DNA of 64,000 nt, taken from contig NZ_AQPF01000017.1 in NCBI RefSeq assembly GCF_009846745.1, forward strand, positions 1 through 64,000, read 5' to 3'. The position numbers and the translations under genes are program-made. Positions 36,107 to 44,919 of this stretch are shown in pieces; positions within the stretch are counted from its first letter, which is position 1, and each line of letters begins with the position of its first letter. Under the pieces are notes generated by a model, which had not been told where the DNA came from, did no database searches, and saw nothing but the letters and a program-made list of their open reading frames with translations. Source of the stretch: Alloalcanivorax xiamenensis (GTDB lineage: Bacteria; Pseudomonadota; Gammaproteobacteria; Pseudomonadales; Alcanivoracaceae).

Positions 36107-36145
36107 ACATTTTTCATGATCTTAGCCTTTTTCCATGTATTAAGG

Positions 36146-36182
36146 AGCCGCATCGAGTATTTCGATGCGGCTTTTTCTTTTG
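36146..36182 (+). terminator. Rho-independent terminator of the tRNA operon
   Basis: Perfect 11-bp stem AGCCGCATCGA/TCGATGCGGCT with a 5-base loop and then a T-rich tail. Confidence 0.95.
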
Positions 36183-36339
36183 TGGCGCCGGGCCACCGCG
36201 GAACTTCCCCCTCTCCTGATGTTCTTATCCTGTAAGCGCCTTTTGACCCCTGTCATGAAAGGGTCACCAAGGGGACGCTAAAGTTGATCCGACAATCTTT
36301 GATTTGAAAATACAGAATGAAACGTAAAGGAGAATAACC

Positions 36340-36447
36340 ATGGATCATTACTTCGAAGAACGGATGCAGGAAAAGCTCTGGCTGGAGACCCTGGAAGAGC
36401 TGGTGGAAGGCGACTGGGAAAGCGATGACGACGGTGTGGAGCTCTGA
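36340..36447 (+). CDS. Small acidic protein (35 residues)
   Basis: A short open reading frame with a strong AAGGAGA seven to eight bases before the ATG. The product is very acidic, with a first helix MDHYFEERMQEKLWLETLEE and an Asp/Glu-rich end closing GVEL. The good ribosome-binding site and codon use like the neighbours support expression. No family is recognised. It lies alone between the tRNA terminator and a coiled-coil gene. Confidence 0.6.
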   Translation: MDHYFEERMQEKLWLETLEELVEGDWESDDDGVEL

Positions 36448-36668
36448 TCCCCCGTTGTCCCCCCTCCGGCCCGATGGGCCAACCCCTCCCGATTCTGTGA
36501 AGCACTCAGCGTTCTGATTACCTTTCCCGAGCAACCCCTTTCTTTTACCTAAAAGCCGGTTCACACTTTTGTCGTAGCTGCCCGCGATCGGCGGATTGTG
36601 ACGAGCCTGGTCACCTGACGGTTCGCGAGGCGGATAAAACGATAAGGACATGATCCGGGGAAGGCGAG

Positions 36669-38009
36669 ATGGCGGGGTCCTCCGTTACCTCTGAAGCAAT
36701 AGTGTTCTTTGCCGAGCACCGCATCACCAAAAGCATGCTCCACGCCGATTTCGAGGCGATTCTGGATGGCATGGTGGGGGTACCGGAGTTCGCTCGCAAA
36801 GAGATGCGTGGTGCCTACTGTCTGGTCAACGGGCAGCTGAAGGTCAAGGCGCTGGTGTTGTTTCTGATCGGCTTCGACGAAGACGGCATGGCCGATACCA
36901 CCTGGAATATTCCGTTGCGCCATCTGGCCGAGCACGGCGGCCCTGGCCCGGACATGGGCAGCGGTCCGATCCGGCTGGCCTGCCGCAGCCAGTGCCCGGT
37001 GGCGTGGCACCAGGACCAATTGTGGGATCCATCGATGAAGCCCGGCGCCAACGACTTCGTCGCGGTGCGGGATCTGTTGCGCCAGCGCGGGCCGAAGATG
37101 GGCCTGGAAATGGACGAGGGCCTGCCGCCGCCCACGGTGCCGCCGATGCTGTCCGAGGAGGAAATCCCCACGCTGGGCGCCACTGATCCGGACCCGGAGC
37201 GGGTAAGGCTGGCCCGCACCATCAAGGAATTGCGTCTGCGTATTCACACCCTGGAGAGCGGGCAGAAGGAAGAAATGGCGCAACTGCGCTATGCCCAGCA
37301 GCAGAAAGAGGAAATTCTCAATACGCAGCTGGAAAAGGTGCTGATGCAATTCAAGACCCTGAAGTCCCAGAACGCGGCGCTGCGCGAGCAGAGCGGTTCA
37401 CTCAAGGATCAAGTGACGTCGTTGCGCCGGGATCAGCAGGAACAGGACCGTCAGCAGGGGGGGGAAACGGAGCGCCTGCGTCAGCAGTATCAATTGGAAC
37501 TGGAGCAGCGCCTGGAAGAAGAGCGGGCGCGGCTGGCCGACGAACTGCACAGCAAGGAAATGGAGGTGCTCAACCGGGACGATCTGATCGCCCAACTGCG
37601 CAAGGACGTGGCTGGTCTCAAACACCAACAGATGAAAGTGAGTAACGCCGGTGGCGAGCAGATGTTGCGCAAACTGGAGAGCCTGGGCCTCAGTTTCATT
37701 GCCTTCCATCCCGGTGCCGGCCACGTCTCCATCGGTGCTGACCAGATTTCCGATTACATGGAAAACCCGTTGGCGTTCGCGGCGCGTAAATGCCTGGTGA
37801 CCGAGGATCACTACCGTGCCTGGCTGGCTCACTATGAGAATCCGGTATGCCAGGTGGCGGTGGGGCCGGAGGCGCGTGCCTGTGGCAAAAGAGTGATCCG
37901 GGTGGACGTACCTAATCAGTTCAAGCCGGGCGTCTCCGATTGCAATTCCAACCGCTGTCCGCACTGCCGTTCGGATGCCGCCATCGATAATGTGCTCAAG
38001 TTCCGGTAA
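36669..38009 (+). CDS. Coiled-coil protein with C-terminal cysteine cluster, function unknown
   Basis: A 446-residue protein. The N-terminal 150 residues are globular (FFAEHRITKSMLHADFEAIL at the start). A long coiled coil of about 150 residues (roughly 178-325) rich in Gln, Glu, Arg and Lys follows. The C-terminal domain has cysteines 394, 405, 425, 430 and 433, with CNSNRCPHC, that could bind zinc. GGGAAGG lies upstream. I recognise no named family; a scaffold or nucleic-acid-associated role is a guess only. Confidence 0.8.
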   Translation: MAGSSVTSEAIVFFAEHRITKSMLHADFEAILDGMVGVPEFARKEMRGAYCLVNGQLKVKALVLFLIGFDEDGMADTTWNIPLRHLAEHGGPGPDMGSGPIRLACRSQCPVAWHQDQLWDPSMKPGANDFVAVRDLLRQRGPKMGLEMDEGLPPPTVPPMLSEEEIPTLGATDPDPERVRLARTIKELRLRIHTLESGQKEEMAQLRYAQQQKEEILNTQLEKVLMQFKTLKSQNAALREQSGSLKDQVTSLRRDQQEQDRQQGGETERLRQQYQLELEQRLEEERARLADELHSKEMEVLNRDDLIAQLRKDVAGLKHQQMKVSNAGGEQMLRKLESLGLSFIAFHPGAGHVSIGADQISDYMENPLAFAARKCLVTEDHYRAWLAHYENPVCQVAVGPEARACGKRVIRVDVPNQFKPGVSDCNSNRCPHCRSDAAIDNVLKFR

Positions 38010-38077
38010 TTATGCCGCGAACTGGTAAGTATCTTGCTTCAAGAATCCGCCAGGGAGCCCCTGAAAAACACCCATCA

Positions 38078-38152
38078 TCCCGGGCTGACCCGGGACCTCC
38101 CTCGGCATGGCCCGCGGCTTCGTGGAGGGAGATGCCGGATTGAGTCCGGCAT
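38078..38152. repeat. Two short intergenic hairpins
   Basis: TCCCGGG-ctga-CCCGGGA at 38078-38095 and ATGCCGGA-ttgag-TCCGGCAT at 38132-38152, between the coiled-coil gene and the next gene. They may form part of its terminator. The second resembles short CCGGCAT palindromes seen between genes in many proteobacteria. Confidence 0.6.
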
Positions 38153-38241
38153 GACGTTGTTTAGAGGTTCCTTAAGCGCCATACCGGATCGTGAGGGTCG
38201 GGGGGACTCGCGCGATCGAATAATAAGGGGGGAAGCCATTC

Positions 38242-39312
38242 ATGGCTCAAGAATCCATCGATAAGCGTTTATTGCAGGCGTTCGTGCCGGTCAATGCGCT
38301 GTCCAATGATCAGCTCGACTGGTTGTTGGACCAGCAGGAGGTTTGTCGTTACGAACCCGGCGACATTCTGTTCCGTCAGGGGGATCGTGATAACGCCACC
38401 ATTTATCTGCTCAGCGGTGATGTGGAGCTATTCAACGAGAGCGGCCAGCGCAGCGTGGTTCGGGCGGGGGATGCTACCTCCTGGCACCCGCTTGGTCATT
38501 TCCAGCCGCGCCGGGATGACGCCCGGGCGCTGACCGAAGTCAGCGTGGTGCGTTTCGACAGTTTCCGGTTGGACACCATCTTGTCCTGGGATCAATCCGC
38601 CGGTTACGTGATTCTCGACATCAACGCCAATGCCGCTTATCAGCATGACCGTGACTGGATGATCCGGTTGCTGAAGTCCAATTTGTTCCACCGGGTGCCA
38701 CCAGCCAACATTCTGGAAATCTTCCGCCGCCTGCATGCCCGCCGCTGCAAGGAAGGTGAGGTGATCATCCGCCAGGGCGAGGAGGCGGATTGCTGTTACA
38801 TCATCAAGGAAGGGGTCTGCGAGGTGTCCATCGAACTGGGTAACCCCGGAGTGGCGACGCCGGTGGCGATGCTGGAGGAAGGGCAGTGGTTCGGTGAGGA
38901 GGCATTGCTGTCCGGCACACCGCGTAACGCCACCATCACCATGGCCACGGACGGGGTGTTGATGCGTCTGGGGCGGGACGATTTCGACGCGCTGCTGCGG
39001 GAACCGATCATCCACACCCTGCCGGTGGACAAGGCCCGGGAGAAGATCGCCGCCGGCGCCCGCTGGCTGGATGTGCGCACCGGCGACGAGTTTGACCGCC
39101 ATCGGCTGTCCGGAGCCGCTAATATGTCGTTGAATGTGCTGCGCCTGAAGTCGCGGTTGCTGGACCCGAAACAGGCCTACGTGGCCTACTGTGATACCGG
39201 TCGGCGTAGCGCCACGGCGGCATTTTTGTTAAAAAACGCAGGCTTGGACGTGTTCGTGCTGGAAGGCGGCCTCAATGGTAACGCCGACCCTCTGCACGAG
39301 TATCTCGAATAG
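38242..39312 (+). CDS. Tandem cyclic-nucleotide-binding plus rhodanese-domain protein
   Basis: A 356-residue three-domain protein: a first cNMP-binding-like domain (about 12-125, with YEPGDILFRQGDRDNATIYL), a second (about 140-255, with EGEVIIRQGEEADCCYIIKE and the GEEALLSGTPRNATI cassette), and a rhodanese domain (about 262-350) with active-site Cys317 in YCDTGRRSATAA. The second cNMP domain looks the more complete. No helix-turn-helix or kinase is present, so output would be through the rhodanese domain. It precedes nadK by 43 bases and may share its transcript. Confidence 0.85.
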   Translation: MAQESIDKRLLQAFVPVNALSNDQLDWLLDQQEVCRYEPGDILFRQGDRDNATIYLLSGDVELFNESGQRSVVRAGDATSWHPLGHFQPRRDDARALTEVSVVRFDSFRLDTILSWDQSAGYVILDINANAAYQHDRDWMIRLLKSNLFHRVPPANILEIFRRLHARRCKEGEVIIRQGEEADCCYIIKEGVCEVSIELGNPGVATPVAMLEEGQWFGEEALLSGTPRNATITMATDGVLMRLGRDDFDALLREPIIHTLPVDKAREKIAAGARWLDVRTGDEFDRHRLSGAANMSLNVLRLKSRLLDPKQAYVAYCDTGRRSATAAFLLKNAGLDVFVLEGGLNGNADPLHEYLE

Positions 39313-39355
39313 CCCGTCCCGGGGATCCGGGGCTGGGGCCCAACCCGGGACTAAT

Positions 39356-40243
39356 GTGGCGCAAGACAAATTTCGCAATATCGGCCTGATCGCCCGTTCC
39401 GAAAGCGAGCAGGCGCTGTACTCCATGCGCCAGCTGATTCACTTTCTGCACGGTCGTGACTGCACTGTCATTCTGGAAAAGGGCATTGCCGGCAGTCTCC
39501 CGGAAATGGGACTGCAGGCGGCCAGCGCCGCTCAGATGGGCGAATCCTGTGATCTGGTGATCGTGGTCGGCGGCGACGGCAGCCTGCTCGGCGCGGCCCG
39601 TACCCTGGCCCGTTACGATGTGCCGGTGCTGGGGGTGAACCGGGGGCATCTGGGCTTCCTCACCGATATTCTGCCTTCGGAAATCGAATCCCGGGTCGGT
39701 CAGGTGCTGGACGGTGAATACACCACCGAGCGTCGCTTCCTGCTGGATATGGAGGTACGGCGCGGCAATCTGGTGATGGGCGAGGGCAGCGCGCTTAATG
39801 ACGTGGTGCTGCTCTCCGGTGACAGTGTCCACATGATCGACTTCGAGCTGATCATCGACGGCCATTTCGTCTATGGGCAGCGTTCCGACGGCCTGATCAT
39901 CTCCACGCCCACCGGTTCCACCGCCTACGCTCTGTCCGGCGGCGGTCCGATCATGCATCCCCGTCTGGATGCCATGGTGCTGGTGCCGATGAACCCCCAT
40001 ACCCTGACCAGCCGGCCCCTGGTGGTGGACGGTAACAGCGAGATCAAGATCCAGATCACCACCGAGAAAGTGAACCCCCTGGTGAGCTGCGACGGCACTT
40101 CCGGAGTGCGATTACAACTGGGCGACGTCATCGCCATTCGCAAAAAGCCCCATCGTTTGCAGTTGATCCACCCGCCGGGGCACGATTTCTACCAGGCCTG
40201 CCGTTCCAAACTGGGCTGGAGCACCCGTCCGGGGGATAATTGA
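39356..40243 (+). CDS. nadK: NAD kinase
   Basis: NAD kinase phosphorylates NAD to NADP. The 295-residue product has the GGDGS motif (residues 72-76, in VGGDGSLLGAAR) and the second signature SDGLIISTPTGSTAYALSGG. A GTG start at 39356 gives the family length and the usual beginning (QDKFRNIGLIAR); an open reading frame sequence reaching further upstream overlaps the previous gene and is unlikely. Identification is firm. Confidence 0.96.
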   Translation: MAQDKFRNIGLIARSESEQALYSMRQLIHFLHGRDCTVILEKGIAGSLPEMGLQAASAAQMGESCDLVIVVGGDGSLLGAARTLARYDVPVLGVNRGHLGFLTDILPSEIESRVGQVLDGEYTTERRFLLDMEVRRGNLVMGEGSALNDVVLLSGDSVHMIDFELIIDGHFVYGQRSDGLIISTPTGSTAYALSGGGPIMHPRLDAMVLVPMNPHTLTSRPLVVDGNSEIKIQITTEKVNPLVSCDGTSGVRLQLGDVIAIRKKPHRLQLIHPPGHDFYQACRSKLGWSTRPGDN

Positions 40244-40300
40244 GGTTCGTCTCGGAGTAAAGCGGGTGGACCACCGCTGGCACGGAAGGGGCCACGAAGT

Positions 40301-40377
40301 CGCTGTGGGAAGCTTGCTTGCAAGCGAAGGGCTTCCGGGCCCCATGATTCGCTTGCAAGCAAGCTTCCCACAGCGGC
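40301..40377. repeat. REP-like palindrome, TTGCAAGCAAG type
   Basis: Inverted repeat with CGCTGTGGGAAGCTTGCTTG arms continuing through CAAGCGA and a 23-base loop, between nadK and the DUF1315 gene. Same core as the copies at 2271, 18921, 50928 and 60362. Confidence 0.85.
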
Positions 40378-40478
40378 GTTGTAGCGGCCTTTTTATGTCT
40401 CCAAGGCCGACAACACCACCACGATGAACCATAATTGATGGCCGACCGCCGTCCCAACCATGTCACAACCCGAGAGGG

Positions 40479-40760
40479 ATGATGAATTTTTCCAATTTCG
40501 AGCAGTTGATTGATTCCATGACCCTGGAAGTGTGGCACGGCCTGCGTCGTGCCGTGGAACTGGGGCGCTGGCCCGATGGCCGCCAGGTTTCCGCCGAGCA
40601 GCGGGAACTGTGCCTGCAGGCCATCATCGCCTGGGAAGCCAGGAACCTGCCTGAAGAAGAGCGTACCGGTTATGTGCCTTCCCATTGCAAAAGCAGTGAA
40701 GCGGACAGTGATCAGCCAGTGGATCTGCAACCGGCCCCCGAGCGGAAAGGAGAGCACTGA
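40479..40760 (+). CDS. DUF1315 family (YeaC-like) protein
   Basis: A 93-residue protein of the DUF1315 family: FEQLIDSMTLEVWHGLRRAV, GRWPDGRQVS and AIIAWEARNLPEEERTGYVP match. Function is not known. Its stop overlaps the pepN start (TGATG), so it is coupled to pepN. GAGAGG lies upstream of two successive ATGs. Confidence 0.85.
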   Translation: MMNFSNFEQLIDSMTLEVWHGLRRAVELGRWPDGRQVSAEQRELCLQAIIAWEARNLPEEERTGYVPSHCKSSEADSDQPVDLQPAPERKGEH

Positions 40761-43387
40761 TGCGTGATGGCAGCCCGGCCAATGTTACCCGCCTGGCGGA
40801 CTATCTGCCGCCGGCCTATCTGGTCCCGCGTACCCATCTGGACGTGGATATCCGTGACGGCCACACCCTGGTCACCGCCACCCTGACGCTGGAGCGTAAT
40901 CCGGCCCGGGAAGACCAACCGGAAGACCTGGTGCTCGACGGCGAGCACCTGGAACTGGTGTCACTGAGTCTGGACGGTGCGCCGTTGCCGGCTTCCCGCT
41001 ATCGCGAGGCGGAGGGCCGCCTGACCGTGTTCGCGGTGCCGGAGCGTTTCGAATTGACCTCGGTGGTTCGCATCGAACCGGAAAAGAACACCGCTCTGGA
41101 GGGGCTGTATCGCTCCAACGGCATGTATTGCACGCAATGCGAGGCGGAAGGGTTCCGCCGCATCACCTGGTTCCCGGATCGCCCGGACGTGCTCAGCCGG
41201 TTCACCACCACGGTGCGGGCCGACCGCGAGCACTACCCGTTGCTGTTGTCCAACGGTAACCCGGTGGCCAGTGGGGAAGAGGGCAACGATGACAAGGAGA
41301 GCGGCCGGCACTGGGTCACCTGGGAAGACCCGTTCCCCAAGCCCTGCTACCTGTTCGCCCTGGTGGCTGGCGATCTGGCCTGCCTCAAGGACACCTTTAC
41401 CACTGCTTCCGGTCGCGCAGTGGCCCTGCATCTTTACGCTGAACACCGGGATCTGGACAAACTCGACCACGCCATGGTGTCACTGAAAAAAGCCATGGCC
41501 TGGGATGAAAAGGTGTACGGCCGTGAGTACGACCTGGACATCTTCCAGATCGTCGCCGTCAGCCATTTCAACATGGGCGCGATGGAAAACAAGGGCCTCA
41601 ACATCTTCAACACCGCCTGTGTGCTGGCCCATCCGGCCACCACCACCGACGCCGCTTTCGAGCGGGTGGAATCGGTGGTGGCCCACGAGTACTTCCACAA
41701 CTGGAGCGGTAACCGGGTCACCTGCCGGGACTGGTTCCAGCTTAGCCTCAAGGAAGGTTTCACCGTATTCCGGGATCAGGAATTCTCCTCGGATATGAAT
41801 TCGCGGGCGGTGGTGCGGGTGGAGAATGTGAATTTCCTGGTCAATCACCAGTTCCCGGAAGACCAGGGCCCTCTGGCCCACCCGGTGCGTCCGGCGCAGT
41901 ATCAGAAGATCGACAATTTCTACACGCTGACCGTGTACGAAAAAGGCGCGGAAGTGGTGCGCATGCAGCATGAGCTGCTGGGCGCCGGGGATTTCCGCCG
42001 CGCCACGGATCTGTACTTCGAGCGCTTCGACGGAAAGGCGGTGACCTGCGATGACTTCGTCGCCTGCATGGAGGAAGTGTCCGGGCGGGACCTGACTGGG
42101 TTCAAACGCTGGTACAGTCAGGCCGGTACCCCCATCGTCAGTGCCGAGGACACCTATGTGGATGGCCTCTACAGCCTGACTCTGAGCCAGCATACCCCGG
42201 CGACCCCGGGGCAGGCGGACAAACAGCCGCTGATGATTCCGGTCAAATTGGCGCTGTTGGATCCGCAAGGTAAACCGCTGGCGCTGAACGACCAGGGTGA
42301 CACCGAAACCGTGGTGATTCTGGAGCGGGCCACGCAGACTTTCTCGTTCCCGCTGCCGATCCAGCCGACGCCCTCCCTGCTGCGCGGGTTCTCGGCGCCG
42401 GTGATCCTGCGCTACGACTTCGACGAAACCCAACTGCGGACGCTGCTGGCTCACGACAGCGACGGCTTCTGCCGCTGGGATGCGGCCCAACGTCTGTACT
42501 TTTCGGCGCTGGCGCGAATGATCGAGCAGGGTGAGAGCGCCGGGCAGCAACTTGAACGGCTGCGTCCGGCCCTGGAGGGAGTGATCCGGCGTGCCGCCGA
42601 GGATCCGGCCCAGGCCGCGTTGCTGCTGACTCTGCCCACCGAGACCGCCATCGGCGACCGTCATTCGCCGCTGGATCCGGGCCGGGTGCACCGCGCCGCC
42701 CATGCGTTCAAGGTGGCTTTGGGGCAGGCTTTAAGCGAGGACTGGTGGCGCCTGGCCGAGTCCCTGCATGAGCCGGAATATCGCGCCGACGGTGATGCCA
42801 TGGGCAAACGCCGTCTGCGTCTGCTGGCCCTGTCCTACCTGGGCCTGGCCGAAGCCGACGGTATCGCCGACGAGTTAGGGCGGACCTTCCGTGATGCCGC
42901 CTGCATGACCGAGGAGATCGGAGCCCTGGGGATTCTGGTGAGCAATGCCCTGGACGGCGCCGGGCCGGCGCTGGAGCAGTTCGCCGAGCGCTGGCGGGAC
43001 GAAGAGCTGGTGATGGACCAGTGGTTCGCGGTACAGGCGGCGGTGCCCGGGCCGGCCACCGTGGCGCGGGCGAGGGCGCTGATGTCCCACCCCGCCTTCG
43101 AATGGACCCAGCCCAACCGGGTACGAGCGCTGATCGGTACCCTGGTCAACGGCAACCCCTCGGCCTTCCACGCCGAGGACGGCAGCGGCCATCGCCTGTT
43201 CGCCGAGACGCTGAAGACACTGGATGCCATCAATCCACAAATCGCCGCCCGGCTTGGTAACGGCGCGGCGCGGCTGGATCGTCTGCGGGAGGACCTGTCG
43301 ACGTCGCTGCGCACGGCCTTGAACGAGGTGCGTGAAGGGGCCTCCGCCAATCTGGCGGAAGTGTTGGATCGTATTCTCGGGGCCTGA
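40760..43387 (+). CDS. pepN: Aminopeptidase N
   Basis: Zinc aminopeptidase of 875 residues (E. coli enzyme about 870) that removes N-terminal residues from peptides in the cytoplasm. GAMEN is at residues 273-277, the zinc site HEYFH at 309-313 and the third ligand Glu332 in SLKEGF. M1-family domains follow. It is preceded and followed by overlapping genes (TGATG at both ends), so three genes form one operon. Confidence 0.97.
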   Translation: MRDGSPANVTRLADYLPPAYLVPRTHLDVDIRDGHTLVTATLTLERNPAREDQPEDLVLDGEHLELVSLSLDGAPLPASRYREAEGRLTVFAVPERFELTSVVRIEPEKNTALEGLYRSNGMYCTQCEAEGFRRITWFPDRPDVLSRFTTTVRADREHYPLLLSNGNPVASGEEGNDDKESGRHWVTWEDPFPKPCYLFALVAGDLACLKDTFTTASGRAVALHLYAEHRDLDKLDHAMVSLKKAMAWDEKVYGREYDLDIFQIVAVSHFNMGAMENKGLNIFNTACVLAHPATTTDAAFERVESVVAHEYFHNWSGNRVTCRDWFQLSLKEGFTVFRDQEFSSDMNSRAVVRVENVNFLVNHQFPEDQGPLAHPVRPAQYQKIDNFYTLTVYEKGAEVVRMQHELLGAGDFRRATDLYFERFDGKAVTCDDFVACMEEVSGRDLTGFKRWYSQAGTPIVSAEDTYVDGLYSLTLSQHTPATPGQADKQPLMIPVKLALLDPQGKPLALNDQGDTETVVILERATQTFSFPLPIQPTPSLLRGFSAPVILRYDFDETQLRTLLAHDSDGFCRWDAAQRLYFSALARMIEQGESAGQQLERLRPALEGVIRRAAEDPAQAALLLTLPTETAIGDRHSPLDPGRVHRAAHAFKVALGQALSEDWWRLAESLHEPEYRADGDAMGKRRLRLLALSYLGLAEADGIADELGRTFRDAACMTEEIGALGILVSNALDGAGPALEQFAERWRDEELVMDQWFAVQAAVPGPATVARARALMSHPAFEWTQPNRVRALIGTLVNGNPSAFHAEDGSGHRLFAETLKTLDAINPQIAARLGNGAARLDRLREDLSTSLRTALNEVREGASANLAEVLDRILGA

Positions 43388-44736
43388 TGAAACGCTATCC
43401 GTTGCTCTTGCTGGCCGGGCTGATCGTCGGGCTGGCGGTGCAGCCGGCCTCGGCGGCGGTGAGTGAGCAGGACGCCCGGCGGTTGTCCGCGGACCTGACC
43501 CCGCTGGGGGGTGAACGGGCCGGCAATACCGAGCCGTCCTCATCGCCGCTGGCGATTCCCCGATGGCGCGGTGATGGCTGCCGGGCCCCGGCGACGGATC
43601 AGCCTTTGCTGCGCATTGACGCGGGCAACCTGAACCAATACGAGGCCGACCTGCCGCAAGGGGTGGCGGCGATGATTCGCCGCTATCCCGACAGCTTTTA
43701 CCTGCCGGTCTACCGCAGCCGCCGCACCGCGACGGCGCCGGAGTGGGTTTATCGCAATACCGCTCTTAACGCGGTGCGCGCGAAGCTTTCCGGGCGCGGG
43801 GTGGCCGGGGCCTTTGGCGGTATCCCGTTCCCCATACCGCACGGCGATGCCGGCGCCCGTGGCCGCCAGGCAATGTGGAATCATGTGCTGCGCTGGCGGG
43901 GTGTGTTGATGGAGCGCCAGTCCAGCCAGCTGTCGGTGCGCGCCAGTGGTGGCTATCGCCGCGTCAGTGCACGACAAAGTCTGTACTTCCCCTATTACGA
44001 TCAGCGCCTGAACGGCGAGCGCCTCGGGCCCCGCTATCTGTACTACTACTCGCGGATCCTGGCGCCGGCGCGGCTGGCCGGCGGCGCGGTGTTGATGTAC
44101 GACACCCTCGACCCGGCGCGGATGCCACGCCAGTCCTGGGGCTATGATGTGGGGCGGCAGCGCGTGCGCCGGGCGCCGGAAATCGCTTACGACGCCGTGC
44201 TGGCCGGCAGTGACGGTCTGCGCACCGTCGACGACGCGGATCTGTTCAACGGGGCCCTGGACAAGTACCACTGGCGGTTGCTGTATCCGCGGCCGGTGGA
44301 ACGCTTCATCCCTTACAACAACGATTTCCATATCGATCTGGAGCGGGAGGGTAAACTCCTGCGCCGGGGGCATTTGAATCCGGCACGAACCCGTTGGGAG
44401 CGGCACCGGGTGTGGGTGGTGGAAGGGCGCCTGCGGGAAGGCGAGCGGCACATTTATTCGCGCCGCCGTTTCTATATCGACGAGGACAGCTGGCAAATCG
44501 CGGCGGCGGACCAGTACGACCTCAGCGGTGCGCTGTGGCGGGTCAGCCTGGCCTACAGCAAATGCTATCCTCGGATTCCGGCGGTGTGGACCGCTCTGGA
44601 TGCCTATCACGACCTGCGCGAGGGGCGCTATCATTTGCGCTTCACCGAGACTGGCGCAGCCGGCGCGCTGGTGTTTCCGGAAACGTTACCGGACGAGAGG
44701 GATTTCCTGCCCTCCGCCTTGCCTGACCGGAGGTAG
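43387..44736 (+). CDS. DUF1329 family exported protein
   Basis: A 449-residue protein with a signal peptide of about 23 residues ending PASA. It has DUF1329 features (LTPLGGERAGN near the start, YNNDFHIDLE, HRVWVVEGRLREGERHIY) and is related in fold to outer-membrane lipoprotein carriers. Members are often encoded with DUF1302 proteins near export systems, but here it follows pepN with a TGATG overlap and no such partner is in the window. Function unknown; probably periplasmic. Confidence 0.8.
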   Translation: MKRYPLLLLAGLIVGLAVQPASAAVSEQDARRLSADLTPLGGERAGNTEPSSSPLAIPRWRGDGCRAPATDQPLLRIDAGNLNQYEADLPQGVAAMIRRYPDSFYLPVYRSRRTATAPEWVYRNTALNAVRAKLSGRGVAGAFGGIPFPIPHGDAGARGRQAMWNHVLRWRGVLMERQSSQLSVRASGGYRRVSARQSLYFPYYDQRLNGERLGPRYLYYYSRILAPARLAGGAVLMYDTLDPARMPRQSWGYDVGRQRVRRAPEIAYDAVLAGSDGLRTVDDADLFNGALDKYHWRLLYPRPVERFIPYNNDFHIDLEREGKLLRRGHLNPARTRWERHRVWVVEGRLREGERHIYSRRRFYIDEDSWQIAAADQYDLSGALWRVSLAYSKCYPRIPAVWTALDAYHDLREGRYHLRFTETGAAGALVFPETLPDERDFLPSALPDRR

Positions 44737-44767
44737 GATAAAACGAGAGACTACTGCTGCCCCAGAG

Positions 44768-44837
44768 TTCGCTGCCAAGGCAGCTTCCCACGGCGGCTTC
44801 GTGGCTTCCTCTGTGTGAAGCTGCCTTGGCAGCGAAT
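44768..44837. repeat. REP-like palindrome, CTGCCAAGGCAG type
   Basis: Arms TTCGCTGCCAAGGCAGCTTC and complement flank a central CTTCGTGG. A close copy of the element at 8245-8315, between the DUF1329 gene and pyrD. Confidence 0.8.
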
Positions 44838-44919
44838 GCCGGCTTCGCAAACCGGGCAGGACGGCTTGGTTCCCGATATAATCCCGGCCGTTGTCGCCCA
44901 CGAAGGAACCGGAACGCCC

